Source: Puffinus mauretanicus (lineage: Eukaryota > Chordata > Aves > Procellariiformes > Procellariidae). From it: a stretch of 64,000 nucleotides of DNA. Positions 38,336-51,699 of this stretch are shown piece by piece. Position 1 is the stretch's first letter. Each line of letters starts with the position of its first letter. The notes under the pieces were generated by a model, which saw only the letters and a program-made list of their open reading frames with translations, did not search any database and was not told the DNA's origin. The position numbers were made by a program, and so were the translations under genes. The stretch spans positions 744,001-808,000 of the forward strand of contig JAJKFH010003493.1 in NCBI GenBank assembly GCA_023333565.1, given 5' to 3'.

Positions 38336-41300
38336 ATTGAATAAGTATGCAATAACTAGTCTGTACTAGACATTTCCTCTTAATTCCCACATCATTAATT
38401 TGTGCCAAAAATAACAATTTTTATCTACAGTGTAAAAAACATTTCTTACTGTAATTCCTGTAACTGTTGATGTTCTCTTTACCCATATAAAGGTCTAATA
38501 CTCAAAGAATCTTACAAGGCTTTTTAAAAATACAAAATAAGGTACAGCAAAGCAAATGCAAATCAGGAGACATTACTTTTTCAAACAACATGGCTAATGA
38601 CTCAGTGTTGTTTAGATATGCATGTTGATTTCTACAGCTGCATCTTCCAGTGCAGTGCTATCAGTCAGACTAAAGTTCTAAACAATCTGGTGATTCTACA
38701 GTCCTCTGACATCTAATAGCTGATTTATTTTTTTTTACCTGTCATAACAACATAACAATCTATTTAAGGAGAACATTCAAGCTTTTATTTAAGATTTGCC
38801 TTCTACTAAAGAAACCTGTATTCTGGGACATGATTCAGAGGGATGGGAGGGTTAAATAGGTACAAGCAGATAATATTGCCTTTCGGTCATTCTTTCTCAA
38901 CAAACTAACTTCAAGAATGCCAAGTTGAGAACTTTCTTATTGTCTGTTTAGAAAACACTTAATATGTCTCAAGTACATCTGCAGCGTACAAGAAAATATT
39001 AAAGCTAATCTCTACGTTTCATTAAAAATCCACTCAGATGACCCTGTGTATTTGTGCATTTAAACATATGGGTATATATCAGTGTATAAAGCACAAACAT
39101 ATATAAAGCATGTATTTCTGTATTACACAGACACACCTACATCCCCATAGGTGAAAAGGAATAGAGGGTAGATGGCAAACAAAAACATCCCTGCTTCTTA
39201 GCTGAGTCCCATCTACCATGTTTCAGGATGAACTGGAAAAGCATTTACAAGCAAGAACCGCTATAGCATTGGGAAAAAGTGATATTCTCAAGGAAAAAAA
39301 AGAGTATTTATCAATAGAAATTGAAAAATTCCCTTCAAACACAAAGGAGAATTGAAAGCAGTCTCCAGGAGAAAAAAACCAGAATAAAATCTTGATTGCT
39401 GAAACAATTCTAAAATGTTGGAAAAAGAAATTAATCTGAGCAGAAACTCACTAATTGGTATAGCTGATTATGGACAGGTATTAAACGAATAGCAGTCTGA
39501 TTCAGAGAGCCAAGACTAAGTTTAAATGAAATGGATGCAGCAGACTGGCTGAAGAACAAGTCTATGATTCATGAGTAGCAGACAGAAGAGATATAAATTG
39601 AAAGGATGTAGGACCATATTGGCCATACATGCCCTCAGGTGGAAATTCAGAAAATCTGGGAAGTTAAAATCACAGGTATTGATGTCACTAAAAAGATTAA
39701 AAGATACCATTATATTGGAAGATCTCATTTGGCCAGTTCTGGGTAACAAGTTTAGTATGTATTACTTGTCATAGTACAAAGAATTCTTAATTTGTTGAGC
39801 TGAAATTTCACAGCTCAGGTCTCCAAGTGAGTCCATGAAAGGGTGCTAATTTAGTGCTGGTGTATATTTTAAGAGTTGTGGGGAAAAAAATTCTCTGGAG
39901 TAATTTCTTTTTCAAAAATGAAAACTTGAATTTTTGGCACAGCAACCAAGTTATCTGTACTAGTTAAAATACAACTCCTTGTTACCTCACTAATACTTGA
40001 ATAAAGAGATTTTGTCTTCAGGAGGCAACTGAAAGGAATGTGATATAGGGACAAAGTAAAGAAGGACAGCCTTTACAACTGATGGTGGTGGTTCGATGAG
40101 TGAAATCTCTGTTCTTCTTCAGAAGGAATTATCAATAAACATTTTCTCTACACTGAAAAATAGAGATTTCAAAACAAAATAGTTCAAAGAGGAGAGAAGT
40201 TTTTAAAATTTCTCTTGAAATCCATCATTTGGAAAAAACAGTTTCCTCTTAATGTTCAGGTGCTCATTGGTAATCAGATTTTGGTTTTACTTCTCATTGT
40301 TTAACATCTCTAATAACCAGGACACACTCAACATTGTTTATTATCTAGAAAACTTTTCAGTTGTCTGATAGCTCTAAATTTTAGGAAAAAATATTTGTCC
40401 TAACTGCAAAAGATAATTAACCTGTTCAGTGAAGTACAATTAAAGGCTAAAGCAAATGCAGCTACATTACACCACTTAAACTGGATTACAATTAAACCAT
40501 CTTAAAAAAATCCTCTCAGAGATATTTCAAGATTTTCACACAGTCTGAGAAAAGTTGTACCTAATACGATATACAAAGGGATTAAGGTGGATTCAATTTT
40601 TATAGACATAAGATAGTCAAAGGGAAACCTTTTAGAAGCTTTAGTGGAAGGCTTCAGAAAGAGGTAAATACAATCTAGGTTCACAGACTTCCAGCTACCA
40701 GAGGATGATATAGCCTATTTGTAAACAAACGGTTATTCATTAGCTATGATGTCCAAGAAATGAAGATTGCTAGGGATTTATGAGTAAGTCATCTCATTTC
40801 TCTTAGTCGTGGCAATGACTCAATTTTCCTAGCTAGAGCAGAGCTTCAGTATGTTCCACTGATTTTGCAACAGACTTTATCACTTGGATGTTTGGTTTTT
40901 TTCTTAATTCTAAGCAACAGTGGTCATAAGATATGATATTTGTGGGGAGCATTTACCATGACAAAGCACTGTGTAGTCAAAATATTCTTTTCTATTTCAT
41001 TACAAAACTTGATTTGTAATTTTATGTGGAAGTAAATATGAGTGCTATTTAGCATGACAGCAAGCAAGAAATGGTAAATAGTAAAAAAAGAAAAGTATTA
41101 AGGTTGCATAATAGCCCAGTTAGTGCTACAGTACAAAGGCAAAGGAAACTCTCAATGCTTACCGACACAATCAAAGTTTGTAAATACAGAGCACCACGCG
41201 GTGTGTGGGAATGGATTGATTCTCATCTCCAGAACTCTAGTAAATTGGGCAGCATAGCTGAATGACCAGAGAGAAATTTACTGAGTTTCTGTCCTTAGTC

Positions 41301-44006
41301 CTTGCAAATTTCCCATCACTGAACATTTTCCAGGCAGCTGCATTTTGAGCTTATATCCCTGTCTTTTAAGCTCTATGACCTTGAATACCTGTCAAATATT
41401 CTCTTTCCTTAGATATTCTGATATAGAGTTTCCCTCCTCAGAGACATGTGACAACAGAAACATAAAGCATGTAGACTCCAAGGGTATTCTAAGAATGACC
41501 GATTCATATCGGGTTTCAGTGAAAAATTTGCCATTATGAATTTTCGATGAAGTAAGTGTATGTGAAGCATAAAAGCCTAAAGAACAGTAAGACTATGTTT
41601 GGAAAGTCAGTACAACTTCCTATCTTTTAAAAAGCGAAAATTTTAAACCGAAGTTACATCACATGCACGAACACTCAACTGGTTTGAGTTTTTAGGTGCA
41701 GCACAGACCTCTGACATGCAATCTAGGAAAGCATTTGAGTAGTGAAAAGCTGTCACTCTTCTGTGAATCAGCCACAAGAGGCAGGCGAGACATCCATTTC
41801 ATCCGGCCTACAGAATTATCACCTGACAGGAGCAAAAGACTAGTTTTAGAGAGCAGGCAAAGGTATATACCTATCTATCATTTTCCAAACAAATCCTCCA
41901 CTGGTGCTATTTCCAGTACATCCATATTGCAGTCATAGATTTCCTGCTGGCCTTCCCAGTCAAGTAATTCCTTTCTGAGATCCAGACTGTTCCCACTCCT
42001 CTCTATTATTTTTACATTTTAACTCCACTTTTCTCTGTCTTCACATCTTTTGGCTAATAATTTCAGGTACTCTCTCTTCCCCTGTGCTCCATCGTTGTCC
42101 CCATCCTTGTAACACTCAGATCCAACTCCTAATGCTCCACTTAGGCAGTTTTCCTTTTATTGCTGTGGCATCAGCAGGGGTTCTTTGACACTGAAAGAGA
42201 GATAATCTCCTGCTACAAGCTCTGTTCTCCAAACCACAATACCTGTCAAAGAGAGAAGGAATTGCACAAAGTCCCACTCAGGCCCTTCAGTCCAGGCAAG
42301 GAGCAGACCCAGTGCAGATGAAGCTTTGGAGAAGATAGCTGCCAAACCCTAATGGCTAAAAACATGGAAGCTTTTTCTTTTTTTTTTTCCCCCCGCAGGT
42401 TACAAATGCAAGCCAAATGTAGGCAGATTTTCACAGGATAGCTTGTGCCAAATTTTAGGCCACTGCTCCAGAACATGAAGATAATACAGTTTCCTTGGTA
42501 ATTGTAAACATCTTTCATAGGGGCAAAAATATTTTCCTGTGAAACCTATCGTGAGGCACAGATGCGCTCTGCTTGCTTAAGCCTTCCAAAACAAGTCAAG
42601 AACGAGTTGCATTTCAGCCTGAGGCAGACACCTGCCACGGAAAACTTCAGCTTGAGTATTTAAAATTTAGCAAAATTGTATTAAATCTTAAGACACTTAA
42701 TAATGGGGAAAGACAATGGCTTAAATACAGGGATTTCTTATTCTGCCAATTGTGTGTGTTTATTTGAGATTTTGACTGTACCAGTATTTCCTCTGAAACC
42801 CAGCATTGTGGGGATCGAGTTATTTCCTCTCAAGGGGATGAGAGTCATTTTGCAGACAATCTTAAAAACAGAATTTAACTAGAGTTGGCTTCTTTGTTCT
42901 TCAAGGGCATGGGAGATACTTCAAAAAGGCTAAACTGTGAACTGAACAAAGCTTGTTTTAATAATTTTTGTGTATGCATTTGCAAGGCATCTGACAAAAA
43001 TACCCATGTGATTTCTCCAGTTGCAGTGATACTGGATGTGTTTCCCAGGATGAGATTAGGCAGATTGCCTTGGTTTTGCTCCACAGGGGACAGGTCAACT
43101 ACCTTTATTGCATGCCATCAGCAATGTGCCACTGAGGCATTTCCAAAAGATTAAATACTTCTCAGGATTAAGAGGCCTGGTTAAAATGGAAAATTTCCTT
43201 TTTTGTTTTTGCTGCATGTAATACCTATTAGGGGGCTATAAAGGGGATTATGGAATCTTAAATCATCAACAGTATCGTTTGCTGAGGTCTTTTTGTTCTT
43301 TTTGCTTATATGTATGAAAGTATGTGCATTTACAAATTGTATATGCATGTAAATATCTATTAAAATAAATGCAGAATAATATGTTGTTTAGCCTCCCTAA
43401 ACAGCTGCTGCATTTCTCAAGTCACTGGGCCAGTTAAGCTTTGCTTTGTGGCTGGGAGTAGCAGTTGGTGGAATTATTAAAGAAAAGAGATTTTCAAAAA
43501 TTCAAAGGATCACCTATCAGCAAATACTTTATGCCACTACCTAATACTCCCCTGTTCTTTAATAAATGAGGTTCCTTAAGAATTCCTTTTACAATCAAGA
43601 AAAATGAAATTTTAAAAGTATGTTAATAATGGTAAACTCTATTTCTTGTTAATTATTTCTCAGTCTCACATAGTCACTCTTTCAGTTTATATTATCTGAC
43701 AGAATAATACACGATTCACATATTTTGGATTTTACAGTTTTTGACTGAAATGTTGAGTACATGATACGGTATCTCAGTCAATCAAATAATTATTTAAGCG
43801 ATTATCAAAGCTTCACATGACACTTCCATATTTTTAGTATTAAACTTTTTTTGGTGGAAACAGTTGTAACCTTCTGTCCTTGTATTTTCTCATCACACAA
43901 ATGAAGGCTGGCACAAGGTACATGATTTCACAACATGACAGGTCAGTCTCAGAGACTGCAGGACTATAGATGAAGGATCTTATTTTCGGCAGAAGTCTCA
44001 CGTAGG

Positions 44007-44017
44007 CCCCCCCCCCC
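44007..44017 (+). repeat. Poly-C run (11 C)
   Basis: Eleven consecutive C residues in non-coding DNA. Such homopolymers are frequent sites of sequencing length error. Confidence 0.9.
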
Positions 44018-46894
44018 TTTATCTTTCCAACTATTTTACTCCTGAATCTGACCCTGTCTTTAAAATGGGAGTCATACAGTGAAGCCCAGAAGTTCAGACA
44101 GCATAGATCTATTTTGAAACTTTCACTCCCAATACATCTCCTCTAAAACTTCTTTGCTTAAGAAAATCAGTCTCAGATCAGGGCCCCAGGAGCTGTACCA
44201 AAAAAGAGAACACAGATGACTCCTACTCCAAAGAACAAATATAAAAAAGAAGACTGGGGGGAATGTAATAATGCTAGCAGATTTTAATAGGCAGTTAGGC
44301 ATTAGTGTAAGCATTAGTAGGCATTAATGCTTTATAGGAAGATAAATTTTGACATTAGAGACAATGCTGTATAAATTAAGGCTTTTAATCTAGGTAGGAC
44401 AAAAAGAAATGTCTAAGGAAGTGCCAATGGAAATAGTCAGAGACCAGTAGCACTGTACTTTCCACTTCTGCCAGAATTAATCTCAGAGCAACTGAATTAG
44501 TCTAAGGTTTGACTTACGCTAGCTGGAGGAAGGCTGACAAAAATAGGTACATCCACTTGCCACATTTGTACTAACACTGTTTCAGGTTAGTGCTTAGGCG
44601 ATAAAAGGGGGCCCTGCCCTGAGAGAACGTTCCACTGGCACTGATTTCACGTTCATGCTCAGCTTCCCAGCTGCAGATACATTAAGATCCTTGCTTCTTT
44701 GCAGCTTAGTGTTTAGAACTTGGATAAGGTTTTTCCCTAACAGCTGGCCAACTGTTAACATTTTTCTACTCTTTTAGAATTCTTCTTTTTTTTGTGATAG
44801 GATTGCTTTCTGTCTGCCAAGCTTATCAGTAGGGCACTGCATATGTATTTCTTCTACAAAATATTTATATTGCACTGGTTTTTAAATTATTTGTTCTGTC
44901 TCATGTCTCCTGTTTTCAAAATTTTTTTTAAGACTCAGTCCTTTGAAATATTTTGTTTCTTTGGGGCAGGAACACTGAACTCTTTGTGATGCCCAACTCA
45001 AGTGTGGAAATCAACACGATGTATCACATATACTAAGTTTTGGATATTGAAATGTCAAGTGCAATTCTGCGGAAGGTATGACGGACACACAGTGCCTAAG
45101 GAGACAGACTGAACCGCCGTCTCCTAAGATACCTGCAGCCAGAAAGGATGAATGCAATCATGGCATAAAATAAAGCTGTTCAAACCTGGCAGCGCCCTTG
45201 GAAGATGATAGCTGTGCAAACTTTCTATGTTTGGGTATATGTGAACAACAAAATGACATGCAACTGTACAATATTCTAGTGACAATAGCAATGGAGATTT
45301 GCAGTACATTCAGCATGCTTTGGCATGCAGAGTACATATCCAAGGTCTCTTAAGAGTTAGCACATACTAACATCCTAACATTGTCTTCTAATTTACTACT
45401 ACTTATGTTATACTGTCCTCTTTCATATGCCAATTTCCATTTTATTGTACAGTATATATTTTGTTAGAGAATGCTTATTAAGTTCTCTTCAGTTATCTGT
45501 TAGACATATTATATAGGCTTCATCTCTGGTTTTGTGGAGTGTATGTTTAAAGCCCAATTTTTAAAGCCCATAGTTGTTGTCTCAGGCCCACACTGTTTGG
45601 ATATGAATGATATGTTTATTGTGAACTTTAACTGAGATAGATTTGGGGCATGCTGCAGACTGAAAACTTAGATCAAGTCCTAGCAAGTTTGAATATGCTT
45701 CTCTCTGAATTATACATTGGCCAAGCATCAGCTTCCTTGCAGTGACATAACATGGCCAATGACAAAGTCAGCTATGTGAATCTTCCTAGGAGGGTCCCAA
45801 TGTTGTGAAATACAAAGGCAGATGGATTTGTAGGTTGTTTGAGCTTCAGAAGCCTTTCTAAGCCTGTAGGGTATGCTACAGGTGTCCTATATTTGACCAT
45901 GCAAAGCACTGAGACACATCACAGCAGCTTTAGTGAGCTCCGTGGTCGAGCCCCTAAGGTGCAATGTAGACATAATCATATTCATGAACATATGTCTAGT
46001 TCTTTTACTCTTTTCCACAAGCCAACCCTTCCAGTATCAAAAAGTTTTTTCGTTTCAACTCTTCCTTGCAGAGAAAAGAAAGCTCTGAGATGCTTAGAGT
46101 TAATAATGATATTAAGTACTGACAGTATTATTATTACAATGTGCCACCTCCTCTCTCATTTTCCACCATTGCACCAGCAACTCACTTGTTCAGTCTTGAC
46201 TTGAGCGGAGCACTGCAATTTCTTTCTAGCTCCTCCAGTGCTGGAAAGAAACTGCAGTGCTGTGCAGCACCTGAAAATATGAATGCGAAAAATATGCTTT
46301 GCAGCTCTTAGGTTGGCAGCATGCCCCACTGTATGACCCAGTCTGCAAGGAATGACCTGAAACAATGAAAATGGGACGCAGCCTCCCCCTCTGCCATTAA
46401 CAGCTGTACTGCATCTACCTCTGGCCTCAAAGATACAGTGAGGGATTATCATTTCTCTGCTTATAGCAATGTAGCTCACATCGTGCATTAGCTTTGCACA
46501 TGATAAAAATGCTGCATTGTGATGAAACATCCTCTTTTGCAAGCAGCTCACAAAATTGGCGAGGTAAACTTGAGAGAACAAGATGCACTATCCTGAAAGA
46601 TGATACAGTTTATTTATGTGTTCTGCAGATCAGAGAGCTGAAGAAGGGAGTTTGCCTCACAAATCAAATTGCTTGTTTTCTTCCATGTTCCAGTTCACAT
46701 TCATATACCATTTGCAGTTCAATTATTGTCCCTGTAGCTTCTTAAGTGTTACTACTTTCCATATTTCTAATACTGAACTTTTTTCAAATTATTTTTCTCT
46801 ATATAATTAGCTTTGAATTTTCTAAGCAAAACTATCCTTGTTTTACTTATTTCCTTCCTGTATTTGTAACCTCCTTTCGCTCTTCTGTATTATC

Positions 46895-47010
46895 TCTGTT
46901 TTCACTAATATTTGCAACACCTTCTAATTTAGCATCATCTGTGAAACTTGCTATCTTCTTTTTAACACGCCCCCCCTTTCAGATTATTAATAATGGTGTT
47001 AAATAAGACA
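46895..47010 (-). mobile_element. Ancient CR1-like LINE relic (RT catalytic region), antisense
   Basis: On the minus strand, ASFTDDAKL is readable near 46950-46920 and corresponds to the FADDTKL catalytic motif of CR1 reverse transcriptase. The preceding ATTAATAATCTGAA segment matches the complement of the usual CATTGATGAAGATGTTGAATAAGAC block. Both catalytic aspartates are still visible although the rest is degraded. The distance to the 48850 relic is too great for both to be one uninterrupted copy. Confidence 0.55.
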
Positions 47011-48849
47011 TGTTTAAGAGATTGCGCAGCTTCCTTTCTTGCATTCTCAGTTACTATTTGCAACCTGAAGAAATCTGTTTCCCTAAAGATCAATCTGAAT
47101 AAATGGTGGCACAGATTGCCTGGGGAGCGTACTGTGTTCTGAGGAACTGGCACTTCTCTGATCTTCCATCAACAAAAACGACTCCTATCTTATTCTCAAA
47201 AAGTTTACAAACTCAAGTTTTACTAAATCTAAGTAGAAGATTCATAGATTGTAGATGTAGCTAGAGACTTCATAAATCCACTGCGCTGAAGAAAGTGTGC
47301 CCTTTTCAGCCACAATCAATTAACTCTAACCTAGACCACTTCCATGCATGCTAAAGTAACTGCTATGCATGCTACTTTTGTCCGACACCAAAGGCCAGCT
47401 GAAACAAGATGATGTACTGTGTATCTTCTTGCAAGGGAGCCAGAAAGGGTACCACACCCATACTGCTCATAATGCTTTGGCTGTCAATCACCTGCTATTA
47501 GCACCTGAATAGTGAAAAACTCAGAGGTGACTTCTCTCCAATATCCATTACTAACTATCTTTGGTCAAAATGTTCAGGTGTAATCAAAATACCAAAGAAC
47601 GAGGGAATTTTCTGTTACATCTTTCTCACCCCTACATTTCTTTTGGCAAAAATTTAAGTTAGTTAAGCTATCTATTCACTTATTTATTTGAATGGTGAAA
47701 GATTTACTGCTTTGTTGAGGCCTCTGTGTGACAGATAACTCTCAGACTAGCATTTAACCTAACTAATCAGCTTTTCCTGTCTCTATTAGTAATAATCAGT
47801 TGAAAAAAAGACTGAAGATTGATTTTTGTAATACATGTGAAATATTATATTAATATGCATGTTTAACAAAGTACGCCATGCATGCTTATATTTTGTTTTG
47901 TAAACTTTCAAGCATTCTATAAAGTTCGGTTACATTTTTCAGTATTTCTAATCACAATGCAGATAAAACTCTGCTAGCTCAAATAATTTTTAATATTTTT
48001 TTTAATGATCACCAATTTGAGTGTTTGTTAAGCTTAGGTAAAGTGAAATGGATCCCAGTATAACAGCCTGAGCTATACATTGTTTTTCACAGAAGGCAAT
48101 CATACTTTATTACGGCACTTTTAGAATATCTATCATTGCATTTATCACAAATCTCTCACCATTTGCATTTACATCTGTGCTAGCAATTAGTAGAGTTCAA
48201 GTTTGAACTGGATATAATTGATTTCACTACCTGTTCTATTCAGAGTTAGCCATGGCTTCAAAAATAACGTGAAGCAAGCATAAACAGGAACTGTCATCAA
48301 AAGAAGGAACCCCTTGCAGGGATTATTCCTGCCCTTGCTCTATTCCCTCTCTTATGTCATCAGATGTATTTATGTGGCTACATGGTGAACTGGATCAGCA
48401 AAGTAACCTGACAAAACACTAACTCTTTGCTGGAAGGGATATGGGATTAATTTTGACCAAGATTGCTTTTCTGATCTAATTTACTAAACACCCACACAAA
48501 TACTTGAGCTGCATCAAGTGACACTGACAAAAACAAAGCACCAAAGTCAGAAGGACTGGACTACAGCAATGTCAATTTGATGCTTTGAAGCTACAATATT
48601 AGAAAACAGTGTGGTTAAAATCAAATGGTACTTAAAACACATCGGTGGTCCTACCATAGCAAATTGTGATGAAAAGGCAATCCTGAGATATTTCCTGGAA
48701 ATCACCAATCTAGGTAGCATAATTACTAGAACAGGGTAAACTATTAGCTATTGGGTAAAACCATAAAACCTTATTTTTTCTTAAGTGTTTCATATTGCCT
48801 GCTAAGAATTCCTCCCTAGTCTGTGAAGAAGCTATTTATTAAAACCTTG

Positions 48850-49240
48850 TTTATTTTGGCTTACTCACTTTTAATCCTTCTCAGGATTGAGTGGCCTCAT
48901 GGCCACTTTATTTTTCTTACTAGTTTCTTGTGAGAGATTTTATCAGAAATCCTTTTGAAAAATCAAAGTAAATTACTTCCTCAAGATGCCCTTTATACAC
49001 TGTACTGTTGACTCAAAGAATTTAGCAGGTCAAGAATGCGTGATTTACTCTTGTGGCAACAGGCTGGTTTGATCTTATCAGCATATATTTATCCAAGCGT
49101 TTCATTACTTTGTCCTTAATTATACTTTGTCAGTTTTTCTAATACTGAAGTTTGCCAGACTGTGATACCTGTAGTCATTGTCAAATCCTTTTAAAAGATG
49201 GGAACAGTGCTAGAGACTTTTCAAACATGGAATTTTTTCT
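48850..49240 (-). mobile_element. Ancient CR1/L3-like LINE relic (RT region), antisense
   Basis: The plus strand carries the reverse complement of an old CR1-type reverse transcriptase. TTTTATCAGAAATCCTTTTG matches the complement of the AFDKV segment. It is followed by AAATCAAAGTAAATTAC, TTTAGCAGGTCAAGAATG, CAACAGGCTGGTTTGATC and ACTGAAGTTTGCCAGACTG in the order known from old reptile CR1 copies. The reading frame is destroyed. Confidence 0.65.
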
Positions 49241-50554
49241 CTTTAAAGAATGTATAGATTTTAAAGCTTCACGTTTTATGTTACTGTTTTGCTCTTAGAG
49301 TCCTTTTGTCTTTCAGTCACAAGCAAAATGTAGCAAAGAAGAAGTATTTTCAAAGATAACTTATGTTTGCTTGAGGCCATAAAAATTACTGTAAGATGAC
49401 TGGCCTAAACGAGGTGATGTATTACTTAAAATATTTCTTAACGTTAATATGTAATTATCTGAAACTTAAAAGAAGCTGAGTAACAACAGTTGTCAGAAAT
49501 ATAAATGTTTTGAGAATCATTTCAGTAATAATTCTGTTTTTAAAAATAATTATTTTTAATTATTGCAAAAATAGCATAAAATAATTTTAAAAGGCTTTTC
49601 ATTGAAAAATTCTTGTGGGGGTGATGACCATTTATCCTGTAGAATAACAAAGTAAAAGCCTTCACATTTAATATTAATATTTTATCTGTCTCTTTCTGCC
49701 TCTTTCTTAATTCCATTTTTATCCACTTTGTTCTGTTTCCCTTTTCCTTCCCTACTCCGGAGGGTGGGAAGAAAGAGATGTGCTTTGATCTTTATTATAT
49801 TTCATAGGTTTTTCTTTTTTAAGTATAATTTTAGTTGTAGGACAGTGAAATGAGCATACTTTAGATGTTCTCTAACATATTTAAAAGCTGTGTGGCAGCT
49901 CATACTACTCTGGACAAACAAACAATTTTGGAAGTGAAAAACTCGTAGAGACAACTTGGAGTTCGCAAAGCTGAATTTTCCGGTACTGAATTTAAACCTA
50001 ATTTAAACCAAAAGGGATTATATATGAGGATCAAAGGACAATGAAACCCCATTATTGTTTAATATTAAAAAAAGGAATGTAGTCAAGATTATACAGTTGA
50101 AATATAGTTTCTAACTGCTGAAAGATTTGCGTAAATCAATTCCAAACATATAAAGGTCCAGCATTTTGCTAGAATGCATTGAGAATTGAAGAGTAGAATC
50201 AGAGAAGCTTGTCTGTTTTTATTTTAACAGTTATCTAAACAGTCATATTTCAGTTATCTAAAATTTTGTAAAATCTCAGTAAAAATATTCTCTGAGACAA
50301 AAACAAATACAAATTCAGTTTTCAACCTTAAACTTGAACATACAGCAATCTTGTTAGCAATGGCATCATGTCATGTAATGTTCAGTTAAAATAATTATTC
50401 CTTTGAATAGTTCAGTCTACTTAATTAAGAACCAGTGAGTATGTGAGAAAGTTAATATGTGGGTACTTCAGCAGGGGAGAAGTGATAGCAGTAGTGATAC
50501 AGGTTGCCGGATTCTTTGATGGCTGAATCCCAAGATATGCTATAAAGTAAATAC

Positions 50555-50690
50555 AGAGGATCTGGCTTTGAGCAACCTGATCTAGTGAAAGATGCTCCTG
50601 CCCAAGGCGGGGGGTGGAGGGGTGGGGGGGTGGACTAGATGATCTTTAAAGGTTCCTTCCAACCCAAACCATTATGTGATTCTATGAAAA
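50555..50690 (+). mobile_element. CR1 LINE 3' UTR fragment
   Basis: Short plus-strand CR1 3' end. It has TTTGAGCAACCTGATCTAG, a G-rich stretch, TGGACTAGATGATCTTTAAA, GGTTCCTTCCAACCCAAACC and the terminal GATTCTATGA. It is heavily 5'-truncated. The G-rich stretch is longer than I recall for CR1 copies (see findings). Confidence 0.93.
50609..50632 (+). other. G-quadruplex-type motif inside a CR1 3' UTR
   Basis: G runs of six, four and seven, plus a GG, separated by T, TGGA and T meet the G4 pattern. The motif sits where CR1 copies normally have a short GGGGGTTGGACTAGATGA segment. Confidence 0.75.
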
Positions 50691-51089
50691 AATAAACCTA
50701 ATAAAGCAACATTTCTTATATTCTGTCATCATTTTGGTACCGTCTTAGCACACGAAAAATTATATGCAACCCCCCCACACACACACATTTACCAAGAATC
50801 CTGTGAATCCTTATGTATCCCATAAAGGGCCACAACATTATTTTACACTGTGCAAAATAACAGATTTTAAAAACATGGTTAATTATATCTCATATGACTG
50901 TGTGGCTCTACAGTATTTTTCCCATTACCAGGTTCCAGAGTACTCTTCAAAACTGAGGTACCATGGTTCTGAGGATGGTACCGAGAAAATAGAGTAAAAA
51001 AAGCAGCTGCTTATACAGCATATGCTTCTAAAGAGAACTGTGGTAGAAGACAGCATTCAGTGCATCTCCAGCTTCAAAACATTCTCCCA

Positions 51090-51697
51090 TTAGTGACAGT
51101 TAGCCAGCAATGTGCCCTTGTCACAAAGAAGGCTAATGGTATCTTGGGCTGCATTAGGCAAAGCACTGCCAGCAGGTCAAGGGAAGAGATCCTTCCCCTC
51201 TGCTCAGCACTGGTGAGGCCACACCTGGAGTACTGTGTCCAGTTCTGGGCTCCCAGTACAAGAGAGATACAGACGTACTGGAGAGAGTCCATTGAAGGGC
51301 CACAAAGATGGTAAAGGGGCTGCAGCATCTCTCCTATGAGGAAAAGCTGAGAGAGCTGGGACTGTTCAGCCTAGAGAAGAGAAGGCTCAGGGGGGATCTT
51401 ATCAATGTATATAAATGCCTGAAAGGAAGGTGCAAAGAGCCAGGCTCTTTCCAGTGGTACCCAGTGACAGGACAAGAGGCAAGGGGCACAAACTGAAACA
51501 TAAGAGGTTCCCTCTGAACACCAGCACAGGTTGCCCAGCGAGGTTGTGAAGTCTCCATCCTTGGAGCTATTCAAAAGCCATCTGGACATGGTTCTGGGCA
51601 ACCAGCTCTAGGTGGCCCTGCTTGATCAGGGGAATTAGACAAGGTGAACTCTAGAGGTCCCTTGCAACCTCAACCATTCTGCAATAATCCTATCATG
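51090..51697 (+). mobile_element. CR1 LINE fragment (C-terminal ORF2 and 3' UTR)
   Basis: Plus-strand CR1 of about 0.6 kb. Translated blocks include [31 protein letters not shown] and [18 protein letters not shown], which are the region downstream of the reverse transcriptase catalytic core, followed by the 3' UTR with AGAGGTCCCTTGCAACCTCAACCATTCTG. The 5' end is truncated inside ORF2 and the tail is degraded. The reading frames are interrupted. It has the same orientation as the smaller CR1 piece at 50555. Confidence 0.93.
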
Positions 51698-51699
51698 AT

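Larger units (their letters stand above)
36060..46890. other. AT-rich non-coding DNA
   Basis: Apart from the relic at 38250 and a poly-C run at 44007, no feature was recognised. All open frames are short and unfamiliar. Other old repeats too diverged to see by eye are likely. Confidence 0.6.

Noticed and set aside
50764..50790. C-run followed by (AC)n as a CRISPR-like or regulatory repeat
   Set aside because: It is a short simple repeat only; no spaced direct repeats exist anywhere in the window and the genome is vertebrate.
51074..51601. Minus-strand frames of 74-84 codons
   Set aside because: They are antisense to the plus-strand CR1 fragment and have no independent support.
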